A program made the translations under genes and the position numbers. This document shows positions 24,956 through 37,300 of a stretch of 64,000 bases of DNA, one piece after another. Location: NCBI GenBank assembly GCA_034190875.2, contig CM067356.1, positions 17,732,206-17,796,205 of the forward strand, written 5' to 3'. The stretch comes from Urechis unicinctus. Its lineage: Eukaryota > Annelida > Polychaeta > Xenopneusta > Urechidae. Positions within the stretch are counted from its first letter, which is position 1; each line of letters begins with the position of its first letter. Below the pieces are notes generated by a model. The model saw only the letters and a program-made list of their open reading frames with translations. It searched no databases and was not told where the DNA came from.

Positions 24956-26825
24956 TCTGGAGCCGTGTGGCATCCCACTAGTGCTGCATGCAACATTCCT
25001 CATCCTTACCTGCCATCTTGCCCGGGAGGCTGAGCCCAGAGCCAGCTGTCATGGCAACCAATTATTAGAAGATGAAGAAGACATTCTACCAGCTTGGGAA
25101 TTGACAGTACATACTGTGGCTTGTTGTTCTGCTTTTCCTTCCCTCTGTGTCGAGGCAGGGCGAGGGACAGAGGTGTATGTTAACTGCATCTAACAATGTG
25201 GACAGGAATTCACTGTTCCTATCTCTATATTTTCTCCTCTTTTAGAGGTCATCAAATGCTCTGTTTGTCTCAAGATGTCATGACATGTGCTTAGGATATG
25301 TGTATTATATATCTATATGTGTGGAACTTATGTTGTTCATATATAAATATTTCAAATGTTATGTATACATAAATGGAAATATATGATTCTCAACTGTGAA
25401 TATTTTGCTACTTTTACATATGATTGTTCAGAGCTTTGTTGAAGTAACCCTGTGTCTTTGTTATTGAGCTTGTGTTAGTAACGCGCAGTAGCAATTTTCT
25501 GTTGGCGCTCGTGTTGTTGTGGAGGAATCACTGTTGTGTTGGAGAATATGTGTGTGTTGGAGGGAGGCGATTATTGTATGATACTAATCTGATTGATATT
25601 TCCAACACCAAATTAGATTTCTGTCCGTGGTGCATGTCATCAGGTGGGTGAGATCATGTGGTTCAATAAATTATTCCATTTAAGAATCTATTATGCTTAT
25701 CATGGTGTGTGTATGTAGAGCCTGAATTTTCTAAATTACTAGAGATTTGGAAAACTTGTTCCATGTACAGAGAGTGAGCAAATTTTTGATACATGAGAAG
25801 TATCTGATGAACATGCCATCAGAAAGCTGGCAATTCATACCTTTGTCATCTGTTCTCCATAGCATTAGTGATGACATTTCTGGACCGAATTGTGAGCTCT
25901 CAAAGAACTACAGAAGCTCCACAGGTGTTCATTGTACCTTAGGACTAATTGTACATGGTGCTTGAAGCTGTGCTGTGTGTTTCGTTTGTTGTTCCTGCTA
26001 ATGTTAGGTCAGTTTTCACGAAAGGAAAAGGTGTCCCTCAGCTCGACTTCAACTGCCCTGAAATTGTCAAGTAAATGACTCTTTTAACAGCTTACATTGT
26101 TAATTAGAATTATTCTGCTTGTTAATGATAATGAATGAATGCATAGTAGTTGCAAACTTGTGCTGGCAATTGTAGAACACTTGTCATGTATTTTGCACTG
26201 GTTATACTACAACTAGTGTAAACAATTAGTTGATATTGTGTGGACTAGTTTGTTGGTTGTGGAAATGTCATAGCATGTCTGAAGTAAGAGTTATTTTGCC
26301 TCCTTATGATAAAGGCTGCGTTTTTGTGGCATTCAGTTGTGTTTAAACTTCATGACACCTCACTTGAGATATTTTCCTATTGTAAAGTTCAATTTGTAAT
26401 TTCTGGTGTGATATACGTATAAAAATTGTTTTTTCAGTCGGGACCTTTCTGATAAGTTGATAACGCTGTTGCGTGAATTTGTGTTGGATCACAGTTTTGG
26501 CCAATCATGTTTAAGCAGTTGTTGTCACTTTATTGTAACCCCTCTCCCCCCATTGCTTGTATCCCATATTGTATCCCATAATTTTCCTGCATTGATGTTG
26601 AAGTAGCTGACATTGCTAATTCTGGGACAATTTATGGTATACTGCTAAGTGATTCTGCACCGACAAATGTAGTCCTTTGCGGACAGTGCAATTTGGCTTC
26701 TGTTGAATAAATTAATGGTTACTAATTTCTCTCCTTGGTTGTCAAATGATTTCATGTAGAGCACCTGTCTCATTTGGATAGAATGCTAGTTGATCTGCAT
26801 ATCTTTATCTTCGAGACTTGAGTGT
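24956..26825 (+). other. ERK 3' UTR and downstream intergenic DNA
   Basis: Begins with the ERK 3' UTR. Its end cannot be fixed: AATAAA-like hexamers occur at several places, for example near 25667 and 26706. No further coding exon was recognised. ERK intron 10 upstream (near 24483) holds CCTGCATGACCTTTGACCCC, a motif that recurs near 41135 and so belongs to a dispersed repeat. Confidence 0.5.
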
Positions 26826-26990
26826 ATAAATATTTATATATATATATATATGTATATAAAATGTTTTCTTGTATATATATATATATATATATACAGGGAT
26901 CGAAATTACCACCCGCCCGCCTGCCAATGGCGGGTGAAATTTGAGTCGGGCGGGTAAATAATCACAACCACCCGCCCCACTGGCGGGTAG
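26826..26990. mobile_element. TA tract followed by a GC-rich transposon-like terminus
   Basis: (TA)n tracts at about 26835-26895 abut CAGGGATCGAAATTACCACC. After this come alternating ACCCGCC and GGCGGGT blocks that can fold into hairpins (about 26910-26990). A CAGGG-type end with subterminal hairpins is typical of hAT-like non-autonomous elements. I could not find the opposite end, so this may be a truncated copy. Confidence 0.4.
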
Positions 26991-28879
26991 ATTTTTTCGC
27001 GCTAACACCTCGCACCCAGTTCAATACAACAGCAGTTGGGCTCGCGTGATTAAGCGCCGCTTGAACCATAAACCCGACAAACACACGAGATAAGAAAGCT
27101 TCCCGGCTGTATACTATCGTGTCTTGCATAATGTATTGACCTATAGTGTATAAACTGAAAGTAAACTGTTTAATAAACCGATGGCATAGATAGGCTCACA
27201 GAAAAAGTTATACAACTAACGTGCCTTGATTGTTTGGGAAGACTTTATAATCCATAGATCAGGGATCAGCTGGCTGCAGTCAGTGTATAATTTTGACCCA
27301 TCACGGTATCTGGTGTGAAGACAAGAACATGGACAAAAGCCCACCCCACTCCCTCCCAAGCTATCTAATGGCAGCCTCTCGTATTTGAATACAACATGCA
27401 CCTACTGACCAGAATAAGTCGAACGGTTACTTGGCAACAACGAATCAACGAGACTCCCCATTTCCTGTCTGTTGACAAATTTTATGTAACCGCTTTTCCA
27501 TCGCATAAAGGCATTTGTATTTTAATTCATTAATTTGATTTACCATGTATCATCTGTGAATGGTATTCATAAGACAAGTCAACTCTTCTCGCGCCAGTAA
27601 CAGTTGTAAGTGACGCGACGGAAAAACGTATCATCACCCATATGCGCGCGATGTTTTCTTCGCGTTCTCCTCGTGACTATTCTTCAGCGTCTGCTTTGCG
27701 AATGCAGTACGTTCTAATTGCATTTAACGATAGGCCCACCTACAGTTGTATGACTTACGTAACGAGCGTGGCGTTTCTTGTGAGTTGACTTCCAAGCCGT
27801 CAGTAAGCATACCTATATAACTGCATGCGATTTGTTAACGGTACAACATTTCTGAAGATGTCGTGCCTTCAGGACTAAGAGGTCGCAGACTATATATAAG
27901 AAGTGATGATGTAGATGAGGAAAAGTATGTGTGTGTTGGAAAATTGTGCTGTTGACCTCATTGAATAAATGCTTGCTTTTTGTATGTTTTTACATACATA
28001 TATATATTGTATATACTTACATATGTGTATCAAAAATGCATTTGTACTGTATATGCCATGCGATGAGTATCAAGGCACCCTCCTCTCAGCCTATCGAGAA
28101 AAAGCTGGGTCTTTTTCCCATATCGCCTCGAGCTCGTAGCTGGGCGTGCGAAAACTGCGACTTAGCTGCATCCAGATTTGAGAAGGTCCCTCACAGAGCA
28201 CCACAGCTATAACATTGCAACAATGGAGGTGCTTTATATCAGGCACGCCTTGCAAGTATTATAGCGGGGTTTTCTCAAGAGTCATTTGTTTGCCAACCGT
28301 TAATCTGGTTGCGTATATGAAACAGATCATTTGAATGAACGAAAACGCAACCCCACATAATATTTATGTGATCAAACATTGAAAAAAATGCTACTTTCTG
28401 AAATAGTATTTTGACTTGGTCCACTCAATTAATCCTTATAGTTATCCTGAACTTATAATTTATGTTACCTCGTGTTCTTTTCCCATATCACCCACGTGAA
28501 CATGCAATAACCTAACACATAGTAGAGAGCGGCCGGCCAATGCAAATCCTGTACCCTGATGCATGCGTTCTATTTATAGACTCCCAGGGACAATAACTTG
28601 TCTGTGTACCGTGGAGCTCTGCTTGTTCGTGGAGCTAATGTTTTATCGTGAATCTTTACGTTTCATTTTTCTTAAAGCATATCTAACCTTGCTTCTTTGA
28701 AATTAAACAGGGGCATGTGGGATAATTCATATAGTTTACCATTGCCACCTTATAGTAGTGTTTCTCTTTTTAATTATTGCTTTTGTCACTACTTGTGGAC
28801 TCCTCGATCGTAATGTATGATTCACTTTAAATCCTATCAGTGATTTCATTATTCCACTAATACTTTCAATTGGTGGATG
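26991..28879. other. Intergenic DNA, no gene seen
   Basis: No exon recognised. AGCGGCCGGCCAATGCAAAT at about 28528 matches an arm of the palindromic element at 40585-40692, so part of that family is present here. Confidence 0.45.
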
Positions 28880-29326
28880 TCAATAGGCCCACTGTATCCT
28901 CCTGCATGTCGCCAGAAGCGACCAACAGGGGTCCGTTCGCCGTGGGTTGCGAGTCGTGTCGGTGGACAATGGGATCCAGGTGGTTGAGGGGAGGGGTCCT
29001 TATGGGGGCAATGTTTGCAACTAGCCCTATCGAACCAAATAAGGGAGCTGCTGCTGTGCTCCCATCTTTACAAAACCTGACGTTGGTCTGTTGGGCTATC
29101 TGCAACTCACTACTCTATGTCGGATTCGGTCGGTTTGTGGTAACTTGCCCAAATATTTTTTTCATCATCATCCACATGTATTTCCCCCATCACCCCTCAC
29201 CCCCCATTTATCCTTCAGGACGGCTGCCTGGTCAAGTCAGTCTGATCTATTCACATATCTAGCTACCATATAACACATAATTGTTTGTGTGCCATTAACA
29301 TGATTAAACCCTATACTTTCCTTAGT
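28880..29326 (-). mobile_element. SINE-like dispersed repeat, long copy
   Basis: This segment shares blocks with 55285-55645, 54290-54650 and 62968-63030. Shared pieces include GGGTTGCGAGTCG-like and CAATGGGATCCAGGTGGTTG (reverse-complemented in the other copies), and at the far end ACCATATAACACA and TTAAACCCTATACTT. The copy at 55285 reads in the opposite orientation. It is about 450 bp with no coding capacity. I cannot tell whether it is tRNA-derived. Confidence 0.7.
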
Positions 29327-29854
29327 AATCCATTATATATAGCGTCTTTTATCTAGTGAAGCCGCTTAACCTTGACCTTGTTTCCAGGTTACAAGTTTCT
29401 CCTCAAACCCTACATCATCTGATTATCAAAATTACACCATTCTCAAATCTTCTTTAGTTGAGTAACGGTCACCAATGACGCATGCTTTGTTGGCATTTTA
29501 ATGTTCCTGTATCTCTTTACATTCTGTTCATACTTATTATATATGATATTGTCTCATATGTTTACCTTTAACTTTGTATTTTAATGCTCCTGTATCGTTT
29601 TATATTCTGTTGATTGAATAGTAGGCATCTTTAGAGAACGAAAATGATTTCTTAAAGGGAATTGCTACATTTCACTGCCGCGCCACCCAGCGGCCGTCGC
29701 GTAACTGCACGTCCTTTGGCGGGAACCACCTTTGACGCGCTGCGCGTAATTTCGCGCCCGGTGCGCCCGCGTCTGCGCTGCAACGAGTTGATTTCAAAGT
29801 AATTTGTGCGCACATAGCGACGAATTATTTCCGTTGAGTTAAGAACAAATTCAC

Positions 29855-30430
29855 ACCTCATGTACCAAGTTTACTTGAAAAGTCAGTGGTCAATTTTTTT
29901 TGAATATTTTATAGACCACACTCACGGAATACAACAGAAAATCCATTGTGGCTTCCTATAGACTACACGGACCTATAATTTTTTTCAAATTCTGCTCATA
30001 GTACATATATCACTGCACCATATTACCAAGTTTACTTCAAAAGTCAGTGGTCAAAATATTTTGGGGTAGGTTTGAATATTGTAATAGACCGCACTCATGG
30101 AATACAACAGAAAATCCATTGTGGCTTCCCATAGGCTACACGGACCTATCATTTTTTTAAATTCTGTTCATAGAACATATATCACTGCACCATATTACCA
30201 AGTTTACTTCAAAAGTCAGTGGTCAAATTTGTTTTATGGAGGTTTGAATATTGTAATAGACCGCACTCACGGAATACAACAGAAAATCCATTGTGGCTTC
30301 CCATAGACTAAGCCGCAAGCGGACCTATTATTTTTAAAATTTCTGTTCATAGTACATATATCACTGCATCATATTACCAAGTTTACTTCAAAAGTCAGTA
30401 GTCAAATGTATTTTATGGAGGTTTGACACC
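29855..30430. repeat. About 160-180-bp satellite, 3.5 copies
   Basis: The block TACCAAGTTTACTT / AAAAGTCAGT recurs near 29862, 30023, 30195 and 30374, a period of about 160-180 bp. Between these, ACAACAGAAAATCCATTGTG and GACCGCACTCA-like blocks recur in register. The array is AT-rich and non-coding. The GC-rich stretch just left (29660-29800) is not part of the unit. Confidence 0.9.
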
Positions 30431-31359
30431 ATTCTGGAAAAAAATTAACAATAAATTTATAGATGGCCTCTGTAGAGTGCTACGAGACATCATTTTTTTC
30501 TTGATTTTTTGTAAAGCAGATATTGTTCTGTCTGTATGTCAAATATAATATAATTCGCTGTATCAACTTTTCTATAGAACCAAAATATTATCAAAAACGC
30601 AGAATTCCCATTGGCTTAACATGTGGATCTTAAATTCGTCATTCTCGGAAATTTACATCAATGACCTATACTTTTTATTTGACATTTCCTTAGCTTTATA
30701 TACGAGCTTACTCTGTGCAAAAAATCGTGAAATTCTATGCACGAATTTAGAACTGTCGCAATTGTCTTTAAGGCAGAAATCTGGTACAGCCGTTCTGCGC
30801 GGCTCACCTGAATTGACGCCACCGCCCGCAGCACGATGGAGGTATAGCAGATTATCCACGTTATACGGGTTATGACCTTGACACAACACAGTCTTCATAT
30901 GTAATTTGTTATTCCGAGCATGAAGGGGTTTGACCTACATACATAAGGCCGAGCCAAATATGGTTTATTTGCATATCACTATACCTGTAGGTCTACTGCA
31001 TTCTCTGTTTTTCCTCCATAAGACATTCACACTGTAGTGATCACCTTATTCGGCGAAGTAACAAAAATACACCAATTCTAGCTGTATAACATAAGCAAAG
31101 TTTATGATAGCTGGGGAAGAGCGCTGAAAATTACAGAAGAGTTGGTCTTTAGCAATATGAAGTTTTTATGAAGAAGGTTAAACTAGGGTAATCATCAAAT
31201 ATAACAGTAAGTGAATTGAGCGTTTTTCAATCCACCACAATTGACTTGGCATTGTGCTAAAGAAACTGGACTGAAGTGCGTTTCATAATAGATCAACTCT
31301 CCAAAGGGCGTTTCAAAACCAACTCATCCACGGCCCCCAAGGTCAAGGTTGGATACAAC

Positions 31360-34300
31360 ATGGCGGTGAACGTTTCGATGAATCTTCGCAACCACCTCAT
31401 CAAATATTGTCTTTGTTCACGCCAACCTAGAAGTATTTTTTCACCTAGGTATGTTCATATCAATTCCTCAAAGCATGGGGCAGCTTCTTCTGTTTCCTTA
31501 GACGAAGTCGATGTGAAAAGAAGTAACAATCCACCAAACAAGCTGCATCAAGTTGACGATCCTGCCTTCAAGCGAATTGACCTCACTTTCGAAAATGCAT
31601 CTGAAGCTTATAAAAGTCGTACAAACTCAGAGTTGCTGCGAGCGTACATGGTCTTCCAGCTCTGCTCTGTTAATAAATTGGTGGAAAAGAACAAGGAGGT
31701 GAGTGTCATAAAATGTAATGAAGTTGACACGTGTCTGATATTTTTGTAAACACGTGACGACGATGCTTGTGGCTGCAGCGCAGGTGCTGACCAGCCTCCT
31801 GACATCGTTGCCATGGTCACGATATCTCGAGGCTTTCACACAGTTGTATAGTAATCTTATCGGGCCATTGACATTGAAGTCCTTATCAGCTGATTGGGAG
31901 CCCCAATCAGTTGTGATATCTCTCCACTTAATCTGATAAGGAGATGGTCTATTATGTATGTACTCAGCCAATCATGTTCAAGTTATACATTAGTTACTTC
32001 CCTTGTTTATAGGGCTACAAAGTGGTGTCGTCATAATTCCATCTGAACCCACAAACCCCCCTCCCCCCCCTCACCCCTCCTGATGCCCCTGCAAAAAGGT
32101 GTGAAAATAGCAAGATTGGCTCCAACAACATGGGGTCTCTTTAGGTTTACTATACAAGATAAGAACCTTTAACGCCTTGTATTTTGAAACGTTTCTACCT
32201 GATAAATCATCTGTATGTTGTAGACGCAGTCATTCTGTAAATATTCATGTAAATTTGATATTCAACCTATTCATCATCCCTGAGATATTACCTCCCTGAC
32301 TTGACTAGCATGCTACAGTGAAAAGGTTCACAATGTATTGTACTCCATGAAATCAGAGGGAATTCTTTTCAAAGAGATAACAAAAAAGACTGAAGCTTCC
32401 CTGCATTAATTTACGAGGTCACAATGGTGGCAGAGGTTATGCGGGCTTATTCTGAGCAGGCCCTCGGGACAGTGTATATGCTATATACGCACTCTCAGTT
32501 TAACATCAGGACAGTATATACAAGTTTATATGCAATATACGCAGTATCAGTTTAACATTAAGGTTTACTCTTGTGTCCTCAATTTAACCAGTATTTGATG
32601 AAGGAACACTTTCACCGTAAACAATCAACCCCAAAAGATCCACAATTAGTCATTGCAAAGTCTGGTTGTAAAACAGTTTAATTACTACCGTTATATGTAA
32701 AATTGTTCTTTGTAATTAATATCTCCTCACATCATTGGCTTGCACTGCAGATGATGACATTGGCTCGGCGTGTGTTTGGAAAACAGCTCTTTGAGCGCCT
32801 TATGAAGGCTACATTTTATGGTCAGTTTGTGGCTGGGGAGGATGAAATCAGAATTCAGCCTGTGGCCAAGAAGAACCGAGGTTATGGAGTGAAATCCATC
32901 CTGGATTACAGCGTGGAGATGGATCTGAGCCGAGAGCAAGCTGTGGATGTGGAGATGGAGTGAGTGTTGTGATAATCTGGCTATAGCAAGCAACTGGTTA
33001 TGATAAACTCATGTGGTTTTATCATGGCTGTGGTTATGCTGCGTAGTTAACGTTATCCTTCCCCTGTGTCACATGTATTAAAACTTTATGTAACCTGGTG
33101 TTAAAATAGGCCCAAAGCTCACTATGAGTTAGAGGCTTGTTGCAAGCAACCCAATAACATACCAGTCATCTTCCATCATTGCAATAGTCAGGTTGTTATT
33201 ATGTTCTTCTCATGTTATGAGTGTGGTTTAAAGGCTTGTGTGTATTTACCTGTTTGCACCTACAGGGGTAGTGGAACTGCGGTGGAAGTGGAAAATCATG
33301 GTGAGTTGATGTTGTGATAATAAATACATTTCAGGTGAGAAAAGGAATGTTCTAAGTTTACAGGCCTGTAGATAAGATTAGTCAGCTTGCCTGTATATAA
33401 GATAAGTTTTACTGGCCTGTATATATTATTAGATAAGCCTGTAAATAATATTAGTTTACTGGCCTATATATGACATTAGTTTGCTGGCCTGTAAATAAGA
33501 TCATTTTTTTTACTGGCCTGTAAATATGATCAATTTACTGGCCTGTAAATAAGATTAGTTTACTGGCCTGTATATAATATTTGTTTACTGGCCTGTTTGT
33601 AATATAAGTTTACTGGCCTGTTTATTATATAAGTTTACTGGCAAGTATATGACATTAGTATACTGGCCTGTATTTAATATTTGTTCACTGGCCTGTTTAT
33701 AAGATTAGTTTACTGGCCTGTTTATAATATGAGATGATACTGGCCTGTTTATAATATTAGTTTGCTGGCCTGTATATAAGATTAGTTTACTGGCCTTTAT
33801 ATAAGATTAGTTTACTGGCCTGTTTATAATATGAGGTGATACTGGCCTATATTTGACCCACCTTGTTGGTCCCCTTTTTTCGTCAGAGGGAGAAGAGACA
33901 CGGTTCCGTGCCCATCGGGAGTTTGGTGACCGGCGTGAGAAAGTCACCAGTGCTCGGACCTATTTCTACAAGGATGAGAAGATGTGCGATGAGAATCTGA
34001 AGCACTTCCTGGCTGGAATTGATGCTGTATCAGGTGGGTAGCTGGTATTGATGCTGTGTCAGGTGGTATTGATGCTGTGTCAGGTGGCATTGATGCTGTG
34101 TCAGGTGGTATTGATGTTGTGTCAGGTAGGTAGCTGGCATTGATGCTGTGTCAGGTAGGTAGCTGGTATTGATGCTGTGTTTGGTGGGTGGCTGATATTG
34201 ATGCCGTGTCAGGTAGGTAGGTCGTATTGATTCCGTGTCAGGTGGCATTGATGCTGTGTCAGGTGGGTAGGTCGTATTGATTCCGTGTCAGGTGGTATTG

Positions 34301-37300
34301 ATGCTGTGTCAGGTAGGTAGCTGGTATTGATGCCATGTCAGGTCAGTAGCTGGTATTGATGCCATGTCAGGTCAGTAGCTGGTATTGATGCTGTGTCATG
34401 TGGCAATGATGATGTGTCAGGTGGGTAGCTGGTATTGATGCTGTGTCAGGTCAGTAGCTGGTATTGATGCTGTGTCAGGTAGGTAGCTGGTATTGATGCC
34501 ATGTCAGGTCAGTAGCTGGTATTGATGCCGTGTCAGGTGGCATTGATGCTGTGTCAGGTGGGTAGGTCGTATTGATTCCGTGTCAGGTGGTATTGATGCG
34601 TGTCAGGTAGGTAGCTGGTATTGATGCCATGTCAGGTCAGTAGCTGGTATTGATGCCGTGTCAGGTGGCATTGATGCTGTGTCAGGTGGGTATTGATTCC
34701 GTGTCAGGTGTATTGATGCCATGTCAGGTAGGTAGTGGTATTGATGCCATGTCAGGTCATGTGCAGTGTCAGGTGGCATTGATGCTGTGTCAGGTGGGTA
34801 GGTTGTATTGATTCCAAGTCAGGTGGTATTGATGCCATGTCAGGTCAGTAGCTGGTATTGATGCTGTGTCAGGGTAGCTGGTATTGATGCCATGTCAGGT
34901 GGGTGGCTGGTGTTGATGCTATGTCAGGTAGGTAGCTGGTATTGATGCTGTGTCAGGTCAGTAGCTGGTATTGATGCCATGTCAGGTCAGTAGCTGGTAT
35001 TGATGCCGTGTCAGGTGGCATTGATGCTGTGTCAGGTGGGTAGCTGGTATTGATGCTGTGTCAGGTGGGTTGCTGGTATTGATGCTGTGTCAGGTGAGTA
35101 GCTGGTATTGATGCCATGTCAGGTGGGTGGCTGGTATTAATGCCATGTCAGGTGGGTGGCTGGTATTGATGCTGTGTCAGGTGGGTAGCTGGATTGATGC
35201 TGTGTCAGGTGGGTTGCTGGATTGATGCTGTGTCAGGTTCTTGGCTGGTTTTAATGCTGTGCTAGGTGGTTAGCTAGTATTGATGCTGTGCTAGGTGGGT
35301 AGCTGGGCCATCTTTTGCCTCTACACCTGTCAGTTTTCGATTAGTGGTTGAGACTGTGTCATCACATTGAGTAAGTCTGGTGAAAAATGAGTGTACCTGT
35401 TCTGATACAGGTTGTTGTCTGCTTTCAGGGGCTACCAATGCTACTGGCTTTGCTGCTGTCAAACTGACTGCTCTGGGCCGACCACAGTTTTTGGTATTTT
35501 GTTTTCTACAGTATGTTAAATGGTTTACGGGTATAAAAAACATGGAAATATACTATATAACTAGTCAAAATACAAATTAAATAAGGAGAAGACAAAATTC
35601 CCAACTTAACTGTGTTTCTGTTGTTTAATGCATCATATAACAATTACTTCTATCAATCTCTTAAGATTTTGTTGAATTGATATGAATTAATGTGGATTTC
35701 ATTGTTGTGTTACAGCTACAATTATCGGAGGTTCTTGCTCGTGTGAGGGAGTACTTTTCGCGCCTCTCAGCTGGCTACGGCACTGGGACCCTACAGAAGG
35801 CGGACTTTGAGAGACATTTAAAGAGTTTCAACCTGGGACGTGAGGAACGTCAACAGTGGTTCACCATCCTCGACATCAGCCAGGATGGGTATGTGGTTAT
35901 ATGACCCCATACGAGGTGGTTATGTGGGTGGCAAAATGACTCCATATGTTGTTGTTATATGTGTTATGTAACACCATGTGATTAGATAGGTGGTTATATG
36001 ATCCATATTTTGCAGTTATAAGAATGGTTATATGATTGATCACACAAGATGTGGTTAAATGAGTTGTTGCCCCTCAGTCCCTGCATGTATCCATCATCTT
36101 ACATCATGTTCTCCCCAGACAAACTGGGTCACAAAAGCCAGACATGCTTCTATGAATGTCATTCCAGATATTTTCTATCAAATTATAGCATCATTAAGTG
36201 ATTCAACATGATGAGAAATATATGTTTGTGTGTGTGTGTGTTTTGTACATAGAGAAATAGACTTATTGGACTGGCACAATCTACTTGAGGTGCATGTGAG
36301 CCTGGCCAAATTGCTCTATATTCCTAACCTCCAGGTCAGTTACACCATGACTGGGCGGTCGATTGAGCCAAATTGGAATGTGAATTGAATGAATCAATGA
36401 AGAAGTCTGTCATGCTGTGACAATTGTGTTTGTCTGTTGCTGTAACAGACAGGGAAACTTGAGCCTCTGGTGCGCCCTCTGGAGGCACTGGAAGAGGAAC
36501 AGATGAGGAACATGTTGGTCAGAGTCGACACCATTGCTCAGGTAATTATCTCACCTGTTCCACTCATCAGGTAATTATCTCACCTGTTCCACTTGTCAGG
36601 TAATTATCTCACCTGTTCCATTTGTCAGTTAACCAGCTTCTGTTAATTAGCACCAGAAGTGGGATTTGTAATTTGCTGGTTACAAAAAGGTCTGCTGGTT
36701 ACAGAAAGGTCACTGGTTTAAATCCCGCTGCGTTCTTGATATGGACGGGCAAATAGCATGTTGGCCACGTGGAACCCATTATCTGTTCATCTCCATACTC
36801 ATTGGTCCAAGTCACAGGAGTTGGCAGAAATGTAATGAGTGTTGATGTGTTGTTGTGCAGCACGCCAAAGAGAAGGACGTGAGGGTGATGATTGATGCTG
36901 AGCAGACCTACTTCCAGCCGGCCATCTCACGTCTGTGTATGGAGATGATGCGCAAGTATAACCGCGAGAAAGCCCTCATCTTCAACACCTACCAGTGCTA
37001 TCTCAAGGTAGCTTAACGACCCTCATGTCACACTGGCTTGTGGCTACAACATGTATTTATTGATGTGTAAGTGATGTGGCAGTGACTGTAGTGTTTGTCT
37101 TGTATCTCCAGGATACTTACAGCATGATCACCACAGACTTTGCTCTGTCCAAGCGTGAGAACTTCTACTTCGGCGCAAAGCTCGTGAGGGGCGCCTACTT
37201 GGAGCAGGTGCAGCTCGCATTCAACGCCCATTAATTCTTGCCTATTTCACAGTTTATATCGTCTACAGAGGAGTAGTCTAGAATCTCATCATTTGATCGG

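Noticed and set aside
28870-29262. 130-codon ORF
   Set aside because: Lies within a dispersed SINE-like repeat that recurs elsewhere with frameshifts.
34034-35300. CRISPR-like array of short repeats
   Set aside because: Repeats are contiguous without unique spacers, lie in a eukaryotic intron and derive from the adjacent exon.
36700-36735. tRNA-like B box (GGTTTAAATCC) in PRODH intron 8
   Set aside because: No A box or cloverleaf can be drawn; at most a decayed SINE fragment.
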